Assembly: GCA_013399305.1 (NCBI GenBank)
Contig: VXAI01000190.1
Coordinates: 62,001-126,000, forward strand
Origin: Rostratula benghalensis
Lineage: Eukaryota; Chordata; Aves; Charadriiformes; Rostratulidae
Reading direction: 5' to 3'
DNA length: 64,000 bases
The translations under genes and the position numbers were made by a program. The notes below the pieces were generated by a model. It saw nothing but the letters and a program-made list of their open reading frames with translations. It searched no databases and was not told where the DNA came from. Positions 23,839-36,024 of this stretch are shown here, in pieces (position 1 is the stretch's first letter; each line of letters begins with the position of its first letter).

Positions 23839-26573
23839 TCCATGAGCAGAGCATCAAAATCATAGCCCTTGGGAAGCCAGCAATGTTTTTTGAATTGTAT
23901 TGGAACATTTTTAACAACTGGCTCAAAGATGTCTTTTTTTCTCCTTTAAAACAGTGTAATTAAAGTTACCCTTAGCATGAATTTTGACTGTGTAAAGACA
24001 ATGATTTCCAAGTCAAACAAGCATTTTAAAAGCAATGGATGTCTGACGCGTAAGTTATCCTGAGTATTGCATATTGATTTCTCTTATGGTACCTGAAAGA
24101 TGAAGATTTGTCTTTTGAGGACTGAAATGTGAGGATTTTTATATAATTGAAGGAAACCTGTTTTTAAAGTTTCCACTAAACACTAAAACTGGACCATTTA
24201 TTTTAGTAAAAGCTATAGTTCAAAGTTGAAATTTATTTACAATCATCCAGAATAGAAAAAAAGATTCTCTAAAGACCTTCTGAAGCTGTTTGAAATATCA
24301 AATATCTTTATGTTAAATATTCTTATATGAATTTAAGTTATTATTTTAGTGTTATCAAGTTGTATGTACTAGGATCTGGACATAAGCATGTATAAAACAA
24401 GATCCTCTCATATTTTTTCTGAATGCATGACCTCTTTCAATGAAATCTTGAGAGATTACAGTCTATGAACCATATACACTGCATTTAATGAGATAAATCT
24501 GTTTTTTAATAAGAAAAACTAGGACAATTATTTCAAACTGTACCACAGTTATACCCCCTCCTTTCTAAGTCATCGCATTTAACCATATGCAGGTCAAAGC
24601 CTGCTGTCTGGAAGCTCTCACTAAAAATCAATATTCAAGTAACAACTGCAAGAAAATACATTTAAACAGGATTGATTTCTCTTTTTCTTTTTCATTGTCT
24701 TGTCGGAGTTTGCAAGTTATGTTTACTTAGCTAGAAAAACAAATACCCAAGCTGATAAAATATTCATGGGGCCATCATCCTCAGATGGCAAAGGTAAGGA
24801 GGCTTGAAACGCATTGAGAAAGTCTCCTGAATGTCTCTGTTTTGCTGAGCACAGTGGCAGCCCACGCACCACTTACTTGGGGTGCTGATGTGAGTCAACA
24901 CTGACAGAAGAAATACATGCAGCTTCTTTCCCTTACACACTTTTTTCTTTTTTTTCAAGTTGATATAATGATTCTTCAAGGTTTACAGACAGTGACCCCG
25001 CTACTTTTACAAGGAAAGAATTAACAGCATTAAGTTTTGACTACAATGCCAACTTGGTTAAGAGCAGGAACTTTGTTTTGAAGCCCTGACAGTCTGTATT
25101 TACTGAGTATGGGCTTGAGTTCTCAGGATGGTTTCAGTGCAGAAGAACGAGATCCTCTTCATGGAGAGTTCTGCTCCAAAAGTGCTCAGTATTCATGGGT
25201 GCCTTGCTCTCTGAACCCCTGTGGGTCATGCTCCCCCAAGACCCTCTGAGATGTGCAGCGGAAGGCTCCTGATCCATCTCAAAGTCTCACAATAACCTGG
25301 AATGTTTCCAAAGCAATTTATAGGGACAGATGCTCTGGAAGTCTTCCTGCTTGCCCTCTGCTGCAAGGCTTCAGTTCCTCCTTCTGACTCTGTTGCTTCT
25401 TTCTCATTCATCTGCTCTTATATGTTTTCAGGATCCTTTTCTGCTGCCATCCAAATTATTTTTTTTTGTGTGCTCTCTCTCCCCTGATCACACTGAGCCT
25501 CTTAGTGCTCAGATGAACTTTTTATAGCATTTCAAATGATTATTTTTCTACTTCTCCCCCGTGTTTCTACTTCTTCCCCATGCCATTCTGACACTATTAA
25601 TTTCACCACTCAGAAAATTCAGGGAGAAGGAACATTTGGCAGTATCAGAGGTTGTTAACCTCAGCACTGCCCCTGTGTGTGGAAGGTGACTGATTCAAGG
25701 TACACAGCGAAGAACTCAGGACAATGATAGCAGTGTCTTGAAATCATGCTTTGGAAATACACACTTCTTCCTTGAAGAGCACTTGAGAGGTCTTTGGCTG
25801 GAAGTATAACTCTGAGAGAGCAGCTCATTCATGCTTCTGCACTGGAGTGTCAAGGCTGTGAAACCAGAGGACTGCTCAGCCCTGTTTTTTCAGAAGATAC
25901 CTACAAAGTCACATCTTATGCCCCTTCCCTTCCCTCATCAGATTCAAGGCTTGCCTGCAGATTGTACTCATGGGTCTCCCTGGTAGCTCTCTCAAATTTA
26001 GGGTCTCTTCAGTGTCCAGCCCCCAGACTTCTTGAGCTACTTTCCAACCAGAAGTTGCTTAGCCTCTCCCACAAAAATGAGTGCCTCCAGTAGCTGGTCC
26101 AGAAATCTTGTCCTACTCTTCCTCTAGTCTGGCTTGAAGCATCGTGAATAGGCACAAATTCACACACAGAGTGATGTGGACAATCACACAGAAACATAGT
26201 TAAAGCTTAATAATAAAATAAGAACACTATGATGATCACGTACAGGGCTTGCTCAGTCAAGTGGGCTGACCAGTATCTACACACAGATGGCCCTAAAAAA
26301 AAAAAAAAGAGAGAGGGGAATGGTCTGTGGAGACTGCAGTAGGACACTGGTCCTAGGCACCAAGAGTCCGGGTGTCTGGAAAGCAGATTAATAGAAGCAC
26401 AGAATATTCTGGGGAGGTGGTGGGAGCTGCTAAAGTGCTTGCTGGAGGCTTTCTGCCTCTCTTGCGTTGCAAAACTGTGCTCCCAGGCAGCAGCTGATGA
26501 GCCAGATGTAGGAAAAAGAAGAAATTCGGCCAGAGGATGAAGGGGTTGATTTCCATAACTCCAGGGTCTAACC
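23839..26573. other. Non-coding DNA, GC-richer from about 25.1 kb
   Basis: No gene was recognised. From about 25100 to 27050 the sequence is visibly richer in G, C and pyrimidines than its surroundings, and open frames occur on both strands, but none contains a recognisable domain. An A14 run lies at 26295-26308. An unidentified old repeat or an exon cannot be excluded. Confidence 0.55.
26295..26308 (+). repeat. A14 run followed by GA repeats
   Basis: Fourteen A bases followed by gagagagg. It could be a poly(A) tail of an unrecognised insert upstream, but no such element is evident. Confidence 0.85.
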
Positions 26574-26688
26574 AGCGTTCCTGTGTTACCTGATATGGGT
26601 GTTCCTGCTCTGGCAGGGGGTTTGGACTGGATGATCTTTCAAAGTCCCTTCCATTCCCTGATAGTCTGTGATTCTGTGATTCTGTGAT
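26574..26688 (+). mobile_element. CR1 LINE 3' end, attctgtg tail type
   Basis: Contains cctgtgttacctgatatggg, gttcctgctctggcaggggg, ggatgatctttcaaagtccc and a tail of about three attctgtg units. Only about 115 bp of the 3' UTR is present. Confidence 0.9.
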
Positions 26689-29600
26689 CTGCCTTTCCTT
26701 GATGCCTCCCTATCCTTTATCAAATTTTCTCCCTCTTGAGCCTGCAGCTGCTGCTCATGTTGTCCCTGTGAAGCTTCCTTCCCTTTGCCCTGCTCTCTGG
26801 CAGCTCTTCAATCAATCAAGCAAATAACGTTCCACTCGCATCCTCCTCCCCTTTCTCATGAGCTGGATGTAGCAGCCCATCCCCTTCATTCTCCCAAGCT
26901 GACTACCCTCACCAAGGCATGAGAACAGTATGTGCACTACAGGAGAAGGGCTGTTTCCCACAGGCTGTGCAGGCCTGTGCAGGCAGCTAAAGCCATCACC
27001 CAGCACACAGAGAACTTCGAAAGCCATGATGAGAGTGATCACACCTGCCTTGAAAAGACTTTAGAGCAGGAGTGAGGGGACAGAAAGCAGACAAACCTTA
27101 AAAACTATGACATCAACCCTTCAGTCCCACTCTTTTTCTCTTTATCCCTGGGAACATATGCTTTCCCACCAATCTGACACAGTCTCCTGCCCAGAACCTC
27201 TAATAGATGAGTACAACACATGCAGTAGTGGGGACTCCCAGTGGTTGCTATTTAAACAGTAGATTTTATTCTTTTCCTTATTTGATTCACTGTTCTTCTT
27301 TTCAAAGTAGTTCAGCTGAAACATATACTTCTCCTATACTTTTAGTTAGGATCCTAGAAATTCCTTACACAAATTATATTTAAATGCAGTAATGGCTATA
27401 ATGATCTAATCAAAATGCAGGAGCTGATACTTGTGGGTATCTCAGTTTTAGAGGTGTGCGATGCCTAAAAAAAAGTGGGTCTATTTTATTTGTTCTGGAT
27501 TTGCTCCAGCCATGAAGAAATGTGCAGAAACTTTCCCAGCAATACAGAAAGATTTTGGAGAAGTCAAGTCCCTTTTCTGCCTAAACAGGGGTTTCTGGTC
27601 ATTCTTGTACTGTTTCTTGATATTAATATTTGGGGACTCCACATGCAGCTGCATCTGCAGTAAGATCATGGATAACTGGCAATGTAGTAGTAATCAAAAA
27701 AGAGAGAGCGGGAGATAAGCATTGTCTACATCTTAATGTTGGTAATTAAATTATCTGTACTGCATGTATTATAATCAGCAATTTTTGTGCCATCAATAAA
27801 GTATAAGCTTGGTTCATACAGAGTAATTAAAAATATTTCATTAATCATAAACGAGGACTTACTCTGTGAAATGTGGCTGTTTTTCAACGAAGTTTTGTCT
27901 TGTAAAATTTGATTCCTTCTATCATTCCTGCTGTCTTCCCACACATCTCAAAAAAGCCTCAATCTTTTTAACTTTAGGGTGAAGGAAATTTAAACTCATG
28001 ATTGCCTTTTGTCTAAACTGGATTAACAATACAGTGTTTCTGAGTTTTATTAATGGATTGAGCTGAATGCATTTAATCCTTGTGAGGAGCAAAGATTCCA
28101 GTTCAGCTTTGAAATGCAGAAATGGTGTTTTTTTCTGATGTAAAAAAACCCCACATCATTTCCCTCTCCTATTGAGCCATCTTGTGGTTTATAGCTGTAC
28201 TGTAGTCTTGAATACAGATCTAATATGATGGGAAAGTTGTCTGCCTAGTGTTACTCAATTATTACATTAGTAAGAGTTACTATCCTATATTTTTAGATGT
28301 TAACACAGTAGGTTTCTTGGAGGGTAAAAAAAGAAGACATGGTATGAAACATATAGATATGAAAGAAGGTACAAATCAGAGAGTGGAAATTATTATTCCT
28401 TAATATAAAATAAATAATATCAGTGTTTTAGTATAAATAAAGAAGCAAATAAGACCACACATTTTTTGCATTAAGAATCTATATGCTAATAAACCTTTTT
28501 TTTTTTTTTTTAGTTTTATTAGCATATATATATGTATTAGGCACTGAAACTGAAGCTGGAGTGTCTTAAACATGTATGCATTCTCACAAGCAGCTTTTGG
28601 GAAGCAGATTATAATGTAAATATCAGTTCATTTTCATGAGCTTGAGTTATTACGGTCACATTGATGCTAAGATCCATTATTTCCTAGGTAGACTTTCCTA
28701 TTATGTAGAGTAAGAAAATATTCAGCTGTGTGATGTGGAGCCATTGAGACGCAAATAATGAAACAGATTTCTTTCCTGCACAACAAATATGCTATATTAT
28801 GCAGATCACACAAAAGGGAAAGTGACAAGTGGTTGCAGCTGTATTGTATTATTTATAAAGGTTCCGTTAGGGAATCTTCTGGCAAACAATAAAAATACTG
28901 AAAATTTCCCATTAAAACGTAGGCAGATCATGCTGTTGAACACCTTAGAGCAAAAATAAGTAACAGTCATTAGCCAGCATTGAAGAAGTCTCATTCCTTG
29001 TCCTAATGACTCTGCTCAATGGTGAAGCTTCTGAAGCCTCATTTTCTCCATCTGCAAAGTGTAACTTTGCACATAGTGAGGCAGTCCTTTTACAGATTTT
29101 GTAAGCCTTTAAAAACAATTTAAATCCATGTGGTATCTGGCATAAAATGGATCAGTGGCAATCCTCTGAGGGGAAGAAGAAAACAGCAAATAGATTCTAT
29201 AGGAGCTCTTTGGAACAGCTGAAATTAAAGAGAGAAGTTTGAAACATTTCACCCTACGTTCCCAACAAGGAGGCTCAGCTGAAAGACAGATCACCATGAG
29301 GTAATTCTATTACTGACAGCAGCTTGTTCAGAGTCCTTCACAAATTATGATTTCTTGCTTAATTTTGTCAAAGGATGCTGACTAGGCAGCTATCAAAGAG
29401 GTTCAATACCCAACATAAAAAATTAATATAAGTAAGATTTATACTGTTAAGCAGACAGTAGGAATAAAATAGAAAGATGAAAACACAGGCAGATTTGTGC
29501 CTTACGTAAGAACAAATCTTGCTGGTTAAGTGGGTCCCCACTAAGGGACTAGTGTTCTGGGAGAAGAGACTCAAAGGAATTTTACTGATACATCAAGTGC

Positions 29601-29789
29601 TTATCTTGACAAATTAGTAAGAATTTCCTGAGAAAAGGAAGGCACTGAATTCAGACTCAAGTTTATCAAGGCTGCAAGTGTTCAGACAGTAAATATCTGA
29701 ATAAGGAATCTGAAATAATAGATAGAAAAGATGCCAAAATTAAACGCCAGCAAACAAATACAAGGCAAGTCACCTTGATGTCTGTATGT
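26689..29789. other. Unique non-coding DNA
   Basis: No gene was recognised. The block is GC-richer to about 27050, then AT-rich. The notable structure is the inverted repeat around a T16 run at 28480-28528. Short overlapping frames at 27461-27718 look like chance. Confidence 0.6.
28480..28528. repeat. Exact 14-bp inverted repeat enclosing a T16 run
   Basis: The left arm tatatgctaataaa (28480-28493) is the exact reverse complement of the right arm tttattagcatata (28515-28528). The 21-nt loop is cc, sixteen T (28496-28511), then agt. A TA-rich stretch follows. It would fold as a hairpin or cruciform. The origin is unclear: a very small foldback insertion, or a template-switch product. Confidence 0.9.
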
Positions 29790-30246
29790 TTAGGGCCACA
29801 AAAATGGTCAGAGGGCTGGAGAACCTCTCCTATAAAGACAAGATAATAAAATTGGGATTGTTCAGCCCGGAAAAGAGAAGGCTCCAGAGAGACCTTATAG
29901 CCCCTTCCAGGGGCCTATAGCCTTCCAGGGCTATAACGGGGGCTTGTAGGAGAGATGGGGAGGGCCTCTGATCAGGGACTGGAGCAATAGGATGAGGGGG
30001 AATGATTTAAACTGAAAGGGGGGAGATTTAGATTAGATACTAGAAAGAAATTCTTTCCTGTGAGGGTTGTGAGACACTGGAACAGGATGCTTAAAGAAAT
30101 TGTGGATGCACCATCCCTGGAACTGTTCAAGACCAGGTTGGATGAAGCTTTAAGAAATCTGGTCTAGTAGGAGGTCTCTGGAACTGGATATTTTGGAACT
30201 GGATGATCTTTAAGGTCCCTTCCAACCTGAGCCATTCTATGATTTG
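29790..30246 (+). mobile_element. CR1 LINE 3' fragment, about 460 bp
   Basis: Starts with agggccacaaaaatggtcag in the last third of ORF2 (the R-A-T-K-M region) and continues through ttcagcc...gagaaggctcc, the gagatttagattagatact block (normally NMRKNF-like coding), and cactggaacagg, to the UTR. It ends with aaggtcccttccaacctgag and one attctatg unit. The frame is broken. An imperfect local duplication at about 29900-29940 disrupts the ORF2 section. Confidence 0.9.
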
Positions 30247-33200
30247 ATGCTTATATGTGTGTGTTAGTTTTAACAAACACTAGCAGAATGTGACATTGAC
30301 CAAATAGGAAACAGTAGTACAGTTGCACCTGAAAACATCTTCATAGAAAATGCATTTCATTTTTATGGCACTGACTGGACTGGATCAACATGAAAATCAA
30401 GAGGGAGGTTTATTAATGAATGCTAATGACTGTGGCAGAACATTCCTACTTGTATTACAAATACTGTAAGAAGATTTGCAGGAAAGGAGAGTAATTTGGT
30501 AGAACTCTGCTTTTAAATGATCCAACACATCTTCTGTGAAAGAGTATATGGATGAAATGTAGGACAGCTAAATATGCTAGTTAAAGAGACAATTTATAGC
30601 ATCCTCAGAGACAGAGTGGCAATGAGTGGATTAAAAAGACATCAGTGCTCTAGCCTCCTCGGAAGGATGCAATGTTGGGGGGACTGAGAAACCAGGCTAC
30701 TGAAGGGAAATCAAGTGCCTTCTTCCATGAAATTTGCACTGAGATATTTGTTTGATGCAAGCTAAACAATGTGAATGAAACAAAATGACCAAGAGAGTTC
30801 ATTGAATTCCTCAAGGTGAAGAAGTGTGTGTTGAGATGTTCACTGCACTTTACCAAGCAACAGCAATAGTTGAGGATTTAAATAATACTGAGTAATTGTC
30901 TAAATGAAGGGAGAAAGTTTGAATAGACAGAAGACAGATCACTATACCTGCAAGCTGGCAAGACCATAGCAGTTAAACAGTTTTCTACATTTCTAAGAGA
31001 AATCTGTGAAGAAACATGTAAACCACAGAAAAAACAAGCAGCAGGGAACTTTGGTATTTCAGTTTTGCTATGTCAGTGTGACAGTCTTCCTCATTGCCCA
31101 TCTATCTTATCATCATGTATTCTCTCCTGAGGTTCCTTTGTGTTTTAGTATCCCAGGACTGGACAGGAACACTTCTGTTTGAGGTGCCATAGCTCAGGAG
31201 AGAGCAGTTGAGTGCAAAAGGTGGAACATTCGGCAAACTCATGTAGTTAGATACTGCACAACCACTTTGGACAATGAACACTGATGGCAAGATTTAGAAG
31301 GACTACTTCTAAGACAGCATGTCAGCTCAAAAAATGCCATTCAACATTCCCAAGGGGACTGAAATATTATTGAAAATTCATTACTGGGCTCCCATCTAAT
31401 TTCTCATTTAAAGAAAACCAAGCAACCCATCACCAACAAAAACAAAACCCCCCAAAAAACTAGATAGCTCTAGAACAGGCCTAAATGTAGAGCAGATAGA
31501 AGATCTAGGTGGGAGAAGGTGTGAAGCAATTACTTGAGAAATGTATCCAATATTTACTATCACATGAATCCATGCATTTGTGCTGTTCCATTGCTTTGGG
31601 GCTTCACCAGCAAATCAGAAGAAATCCCCATTACTGCTTGAGGGGAACAAATGTCTCCATCTTTTACAGTTACTTGTGTTTCTATAGTGTACCTTAAAGG
31701 TGTAGATAGCAAGTGGAGTAATTAATTTTAGAAAAAAAATGTTAGAAATGGAAATGGCTTACAGCTTGCTTCTGGGACTACAAAAGTGTTTAGAAAACAG
31801 AATCTAAGAACGTGTTCAAATATGACTTTGCATGACTGATTTTGATAGACATGCATTTGCAAACAGCTGGAACAATCCTTGTGCTAATGGAGAATTAGTT
31901 GCCTTCTCCTGTGTTAGGAAAATGCACACTCTGCTGTGACTTCATAGTGATCTGTCATTCATAGCTTAAAATAATGCACTGAAGGTGAGGGTGAAGGGCA
32001 GAAAGGTTCAGAAAGTGAGAAAAATTATTAAAATAACTTCCTTTAAGAAATCCACAGTTCTCCAGATCATACTTGACAAGAGTATAAGATGACACTTACC
32101 ACTCCAGTGAAATGACCAGAGAGCAGTTAAAGACACAGATGGTGCAGAACATATTTCCTTAAAATTAGCTAATAAAACATATGAAGAAAATCCCCACTTC
32201 ATGAAAATTTATAGAACATTTTACTAATATTTTACTGCAGATATAAAACTAATGCAGTACAAATTAAATTGACTAGAAAAAAAAAAAGAACCATAAAATC
32301 TATGGAAGCTTAAGATCAATACACTAATAAAAAACCAGGGTTAGACAAAGAGTGATCGTTTTCTATATGAATGTTTCTTTAGCTGGGCAGAAAATGTTTT
32401 TGTTTCATTATTACCTAAATTACAGAGTGTAGTAATCAATTTGATAATGGATAGGGTAATTTTATTACTTTTAAAAATGAGGATGCTCTGGTGGGGATGA
32501 AGAACGGGCAGGAGAGGCGGATGGAATGGAGCCTCCTGCAGGGGGCAAGCTTGGGCCATTTTACTGCCTGTGAGCCCCAGCTGAGCCTCTGTGATTTATG
32601 TGTGTGTTACACTCCTGGTTATTTTACTCCATTTTCTTCAATTGTTATTACGACTCCACTAAGCAGTTCTTTATCTCAGTACTCTTGAGCCAATTCTAAA
32701 CAACTGGGTAATATCCAAAAGAAATAAAAATTGCAAACCTTGCTAAATCTTAAACCAGACTAGAAAGAAGATGAAGATGCAGTAGTGAATCACAACTAAA
32801 CAGAGAAACAAAAAACATAAAAACCAACTTTATCCCAAGCCCAGGAAAGTTTATGTAGTTTTCCATCTTTTTTTCCACTTAGAATTGTGAATTTTCTGGT
32901 GTTCCTTTCTAAAAGACAAGTCCAAAAATGCCACGAGAAAGGTATTACAACACCGTATTCTAAGTAAGCTCAAGAGATTTTATATTTCATTTACAGATCA
33001 ATGAAGACTAAAAAAAAAAAAAATAAAAATAATCCTGACTTCCCAGAATAGTTTTGAATGGAAGTTTAGTAAAATCTTCTGATTTTTTTACTGCTTAAAT
33101 ACATTGCATAATGTCTACAATTTGGTTCACTGGCAAAGCACATACATTTTTCAACTGAAATGGCATTGAAATAAACTGAGAAGTGTGTTCAGTGGGATAA

Positions 33201-34911
33201 CTGAAATAAGAAATATTTCTCTCTAGTGGTTTTCATGATGTCTCAGTGTAACAGGCACTTGCCTATATAATTACGAGCCTTTCTCAAGATTTACCAAATC
33301 TGAAGCCTAAAAGGAAGTGAAAATATTACTGTTGATATGAGTACTCTAGTTTCAGCACTAAGCAGTGTTTAATAGAACACATTCACAAGTCATGATAGGT
33401 AAACAGAAATTTCCACCTAAACAAAGTCCGAAGTGCTGAGTTTTCCCATGTTACTGGGTAACATACTGAAAGCCTCCCTGCAAAAGTACAAACTGTAAGT
33501 ACCAGAGGTTTATTCTATTTCAGAGAACACACATGGGATTTTGTATTTACACTGTACAAACCTGAATTTAACAGAAGTGGGCTAGGGTTCTCGTGAGAAT
33601 ATGCTCTCTTACAAGATTTGTAGCACACCTGGCTTTTCTAGTAAAAAAATATTAGTATTTTAAAATATCCCAACACAATACCAACGTATTTCTTGTGGAA
33701 ATTGACTAAAGCAATAATTAAATATTCTACTTTTTGGGCATGGGAAGGTTTTAATCTGGGTTTAGGAGAGATATAACTATGGAAATACAACCTGAATTGA
33801 GCACAATCCTTTCCTCCAGGAAAGTACATGGAGCTTCATAGCACAGTGTCTGCCACTTAGTCACCATTAGTCACCCTCTTAGTCACCCTTTCTTCTCTTA
33901 TTAATATAGAAAATTATGTGTCCTGGAACCATTTGAGAATTGTGTGTATTTCGTCATTCTTTTGGTCTCTGGTGAGAGCACCAGAACCGCTCACATCTTT
34001 TTCAGGTAAGAGGAAAGGAACTGATACTTCAGAGCAGCTGCAGAGTTTTCTGCAAATTTGAGCTTTAAGGTCCTACAGCAGTGGACTGGGCTACCAGAAC
34101 TGAAACCACTGTAACACCACACAACTTCATGCTGGGATGAGGCTGATAGAAAAGTGGCCTCACCTTTCTTGTGCATTCTCATTGAGGATGCCACCATTCA
34201 GGCAAGTGGAACTGATAAGGATGTCATTAAATGGGCAAATGTTGTAATGCATAAGGAGTATTCTGAAATGTCTCACATATGGACTAGGTTAGTCTTCTGT
34301 TATCAAATCTTATCCTGTAAATTCTGTTCCATATATTCTACATGACAATTAAACATAAATGCAAGGAGCATTTAGGAAAGTTTATTATTTTCTAATAACT
34401 GCTGACAGTTTATTCTGTCAAGATTTCTTCTTTTTTTCTCTCTCTTTAACCTCTTTTAGAGTTTTAACTTTGCCTTAAGGTAATTCAAAAACCAACCAAT
34501 CAAATATTTTCTTATTTGAAGAAGAATGTTCTAGTGTTACAAGTGTGTTCGAAGAGCCAGGAAAGATTCCTATATTTTTTGCACTAACACCAATAGCAAC
34601 ATTTTCATAATTTTAATTTTTCTAATTAGAATAGGATCAAATCATTTTTAACACAGATCTCCCACACATACCCTAAGTTCCTCATACACTTGCCTGTGAG
34701 GAGACCAAGTCGAAGATTAAGTCAACAAAGCAGTAAAAACATTCAAAGCCCAAAAAACATCAATTCTTTCAGTGTTTCAACGTTCAAAAAAGACCCACTT
34801 TATTATCAACTAAATTTAGTCTAGAAACCAAGTGTCCTACTCAGAAGTATACTCACATACACAAAAAATGACCCAGTTTTCTTAGTAAATGAACAAAGAA
34901 GGAAAAAGTAA
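30247..34911. other. Unique AT-rich non-coding DNA
   Basis: No gene was recognised. Minor features are an A/C-rich tract at about 31415-31460, a slightly GC-rich patch at 32480-32600, an A14 run at 33010-33023 and a triple ttagtcacc repeat at 33857-33887. Otherwise I see nothing. Confidence 0.6.
33857..33887 (+). repeat. Three copies of ttagtcacc
   Basis: ttagtcacc occurs exactly at 33857-33865, 33867-33875 and 33879-33887, with 1-bp and 3-bp spacers. The unit contains a tgac half-site (gtcac on the reverse strand). Short spaced repeats like this may be slippage products or clustered binding sites. Confidence 0.8.
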
Positions 34912-34998
34912 TTGCTTTCCCTGCCTTGGCACGGGGATTGGACTAGATGATCTTTCAAGGTCCCTTCCAGTCCCTGATATTCTGTGATTCTGTAATTC
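34912..34998 (+). mobile_element. CR1 LINE 3' end, attctgtg tail type
   Basis: A very short copy of about 87 bp: ctgccttggcacggggattg, gatgatctttcaaggtccct, then attctgtg and attctgta units. Same group as the 18765, 26574 and 53562 copies. Confidence 0.9.
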
Positions 34999-35617
34999 CT
35001 ACTTCAAGGCAGGCTGATAACAAGAAAAAATAACTATTTGCAAAAAAGTACTGTCAGTTGATTTGCACAAAAGTCTTTGTCTCAGGTTGACTGGTTCAGG
35101 TGGAGTTTTACCTTACAGTGGGCTCGGTAATGCTTTGATTCTGTACAGAATTAATAAGTGAAAACAAAAAGTAAGGAATCATTAATAAAATAAAATCTTT
35201 AAGATTTCCTTTTATTTCCCAGTAAAAGGGAAAAAATGTTGCAATAATTTTAAAAACAACTTTATCTAATAATTATGGAAGAGAATATTTTCACCAGAGG
35301 CAGACAAAATGTTTTCAAACATGCTTGTTTTGGAGTGAGAGCCGGAAATATTCACCCCTCCAACTCTTATAATGGAGAAAAAACTCCCAGCAAACCTGTT
35401 GTGCAAAATTCCATTATCAGCCATTGCCATTTATTCTTGCCAGAGCCCTTGCACTTCACTTTAGGTAGCTAAATGCTTATCAGGCAGAAAGGGATCATAA
35501 CATCTCCAGAAGCAACTGACTGAAGCACTTGGAAGTTGAGAAAAACAGTTTCAGTCAAACAGCAAGAAATTTAGAAACAAATTCCAACCTTTGTGTAAAT
35601 CATCCACCCATGGATAA
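34999..35617. other. Unique AT-rich spacer
   Basis: I see no gene, repeat or regulatory element that I can support. Confidence 0.6.
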
Positions 35618-35667
35618 AACATGTTCTTTAAGGTCCTTTATAACTCTACCCATTCTATGATTCTATG
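35618..35667 (+). mobile_element. Short CR1 3' tip
   Basis: ttctttaaggtcctttataa, then cccattctatgattctatgc: about 50 bp of CR1 terminus with two attctatg-type units. It lies only about 60 bp upstream of another CR1 piece in the same orientation, so it is a separate insertion. Confidence 0.8.
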
Positions 35668-35730
35668 CTCATAAACCACCCAGAGAGATTTGGAAGTTCC
35701 TGGATGGCTCTAACCATAAATGATCATCTG

Positions 35731-36024
35731 CCATCAGCAAAATTTGTGCTGATAAGACCAAGATGAAATGGCATCAAGTTGCACCAGAGGAGATTTAGGA
35801 TGGACATTAGGAAAAATTTCTCCACTGAAAGTGTCATGAAGCCTTGGAAGAGGCTGCCCAGGGGAGTGGTGGAATCACCATCCCTGGAGGTATTTAAAAG
35901 CTGGGCAGAAGTGGTGTTGAGACATGTGCTTAATGGTGGGTTTTGTCAGAGTTGGGTTGATGGTTGGACGTGATGTTCTGAAAAGTCCCTTCCATCCCAG
36001 GCAATGCTACAACTCTATGATTAT
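35731..36024 (+). mobile_element. CR1 LINE copy with large internal deletion
   Basis: The first 35 bp (atcagcaaaatttgtgctga, then taagaccaagatg) match the reverse-transcriptase catalytic region, normally S-K-FADDTKL, here broken by an indel. The sequence then jumps directly to the last ORF2 section, readable as RRFRMDIRKNFSTESVM and RLPRGVVESPSLEVFKSW, and runs through a UTR ending with caactctatgattat. Most of ORF2 between these points, several hundred bases in a full element, is absent. Confidence 0.85.

Noticed and set aside
35779..35973. 64-codon plus-strand frame with a clear family match
   Set aside because: The match is to the C-terminal part of CR1 ORF2; not a host gene.
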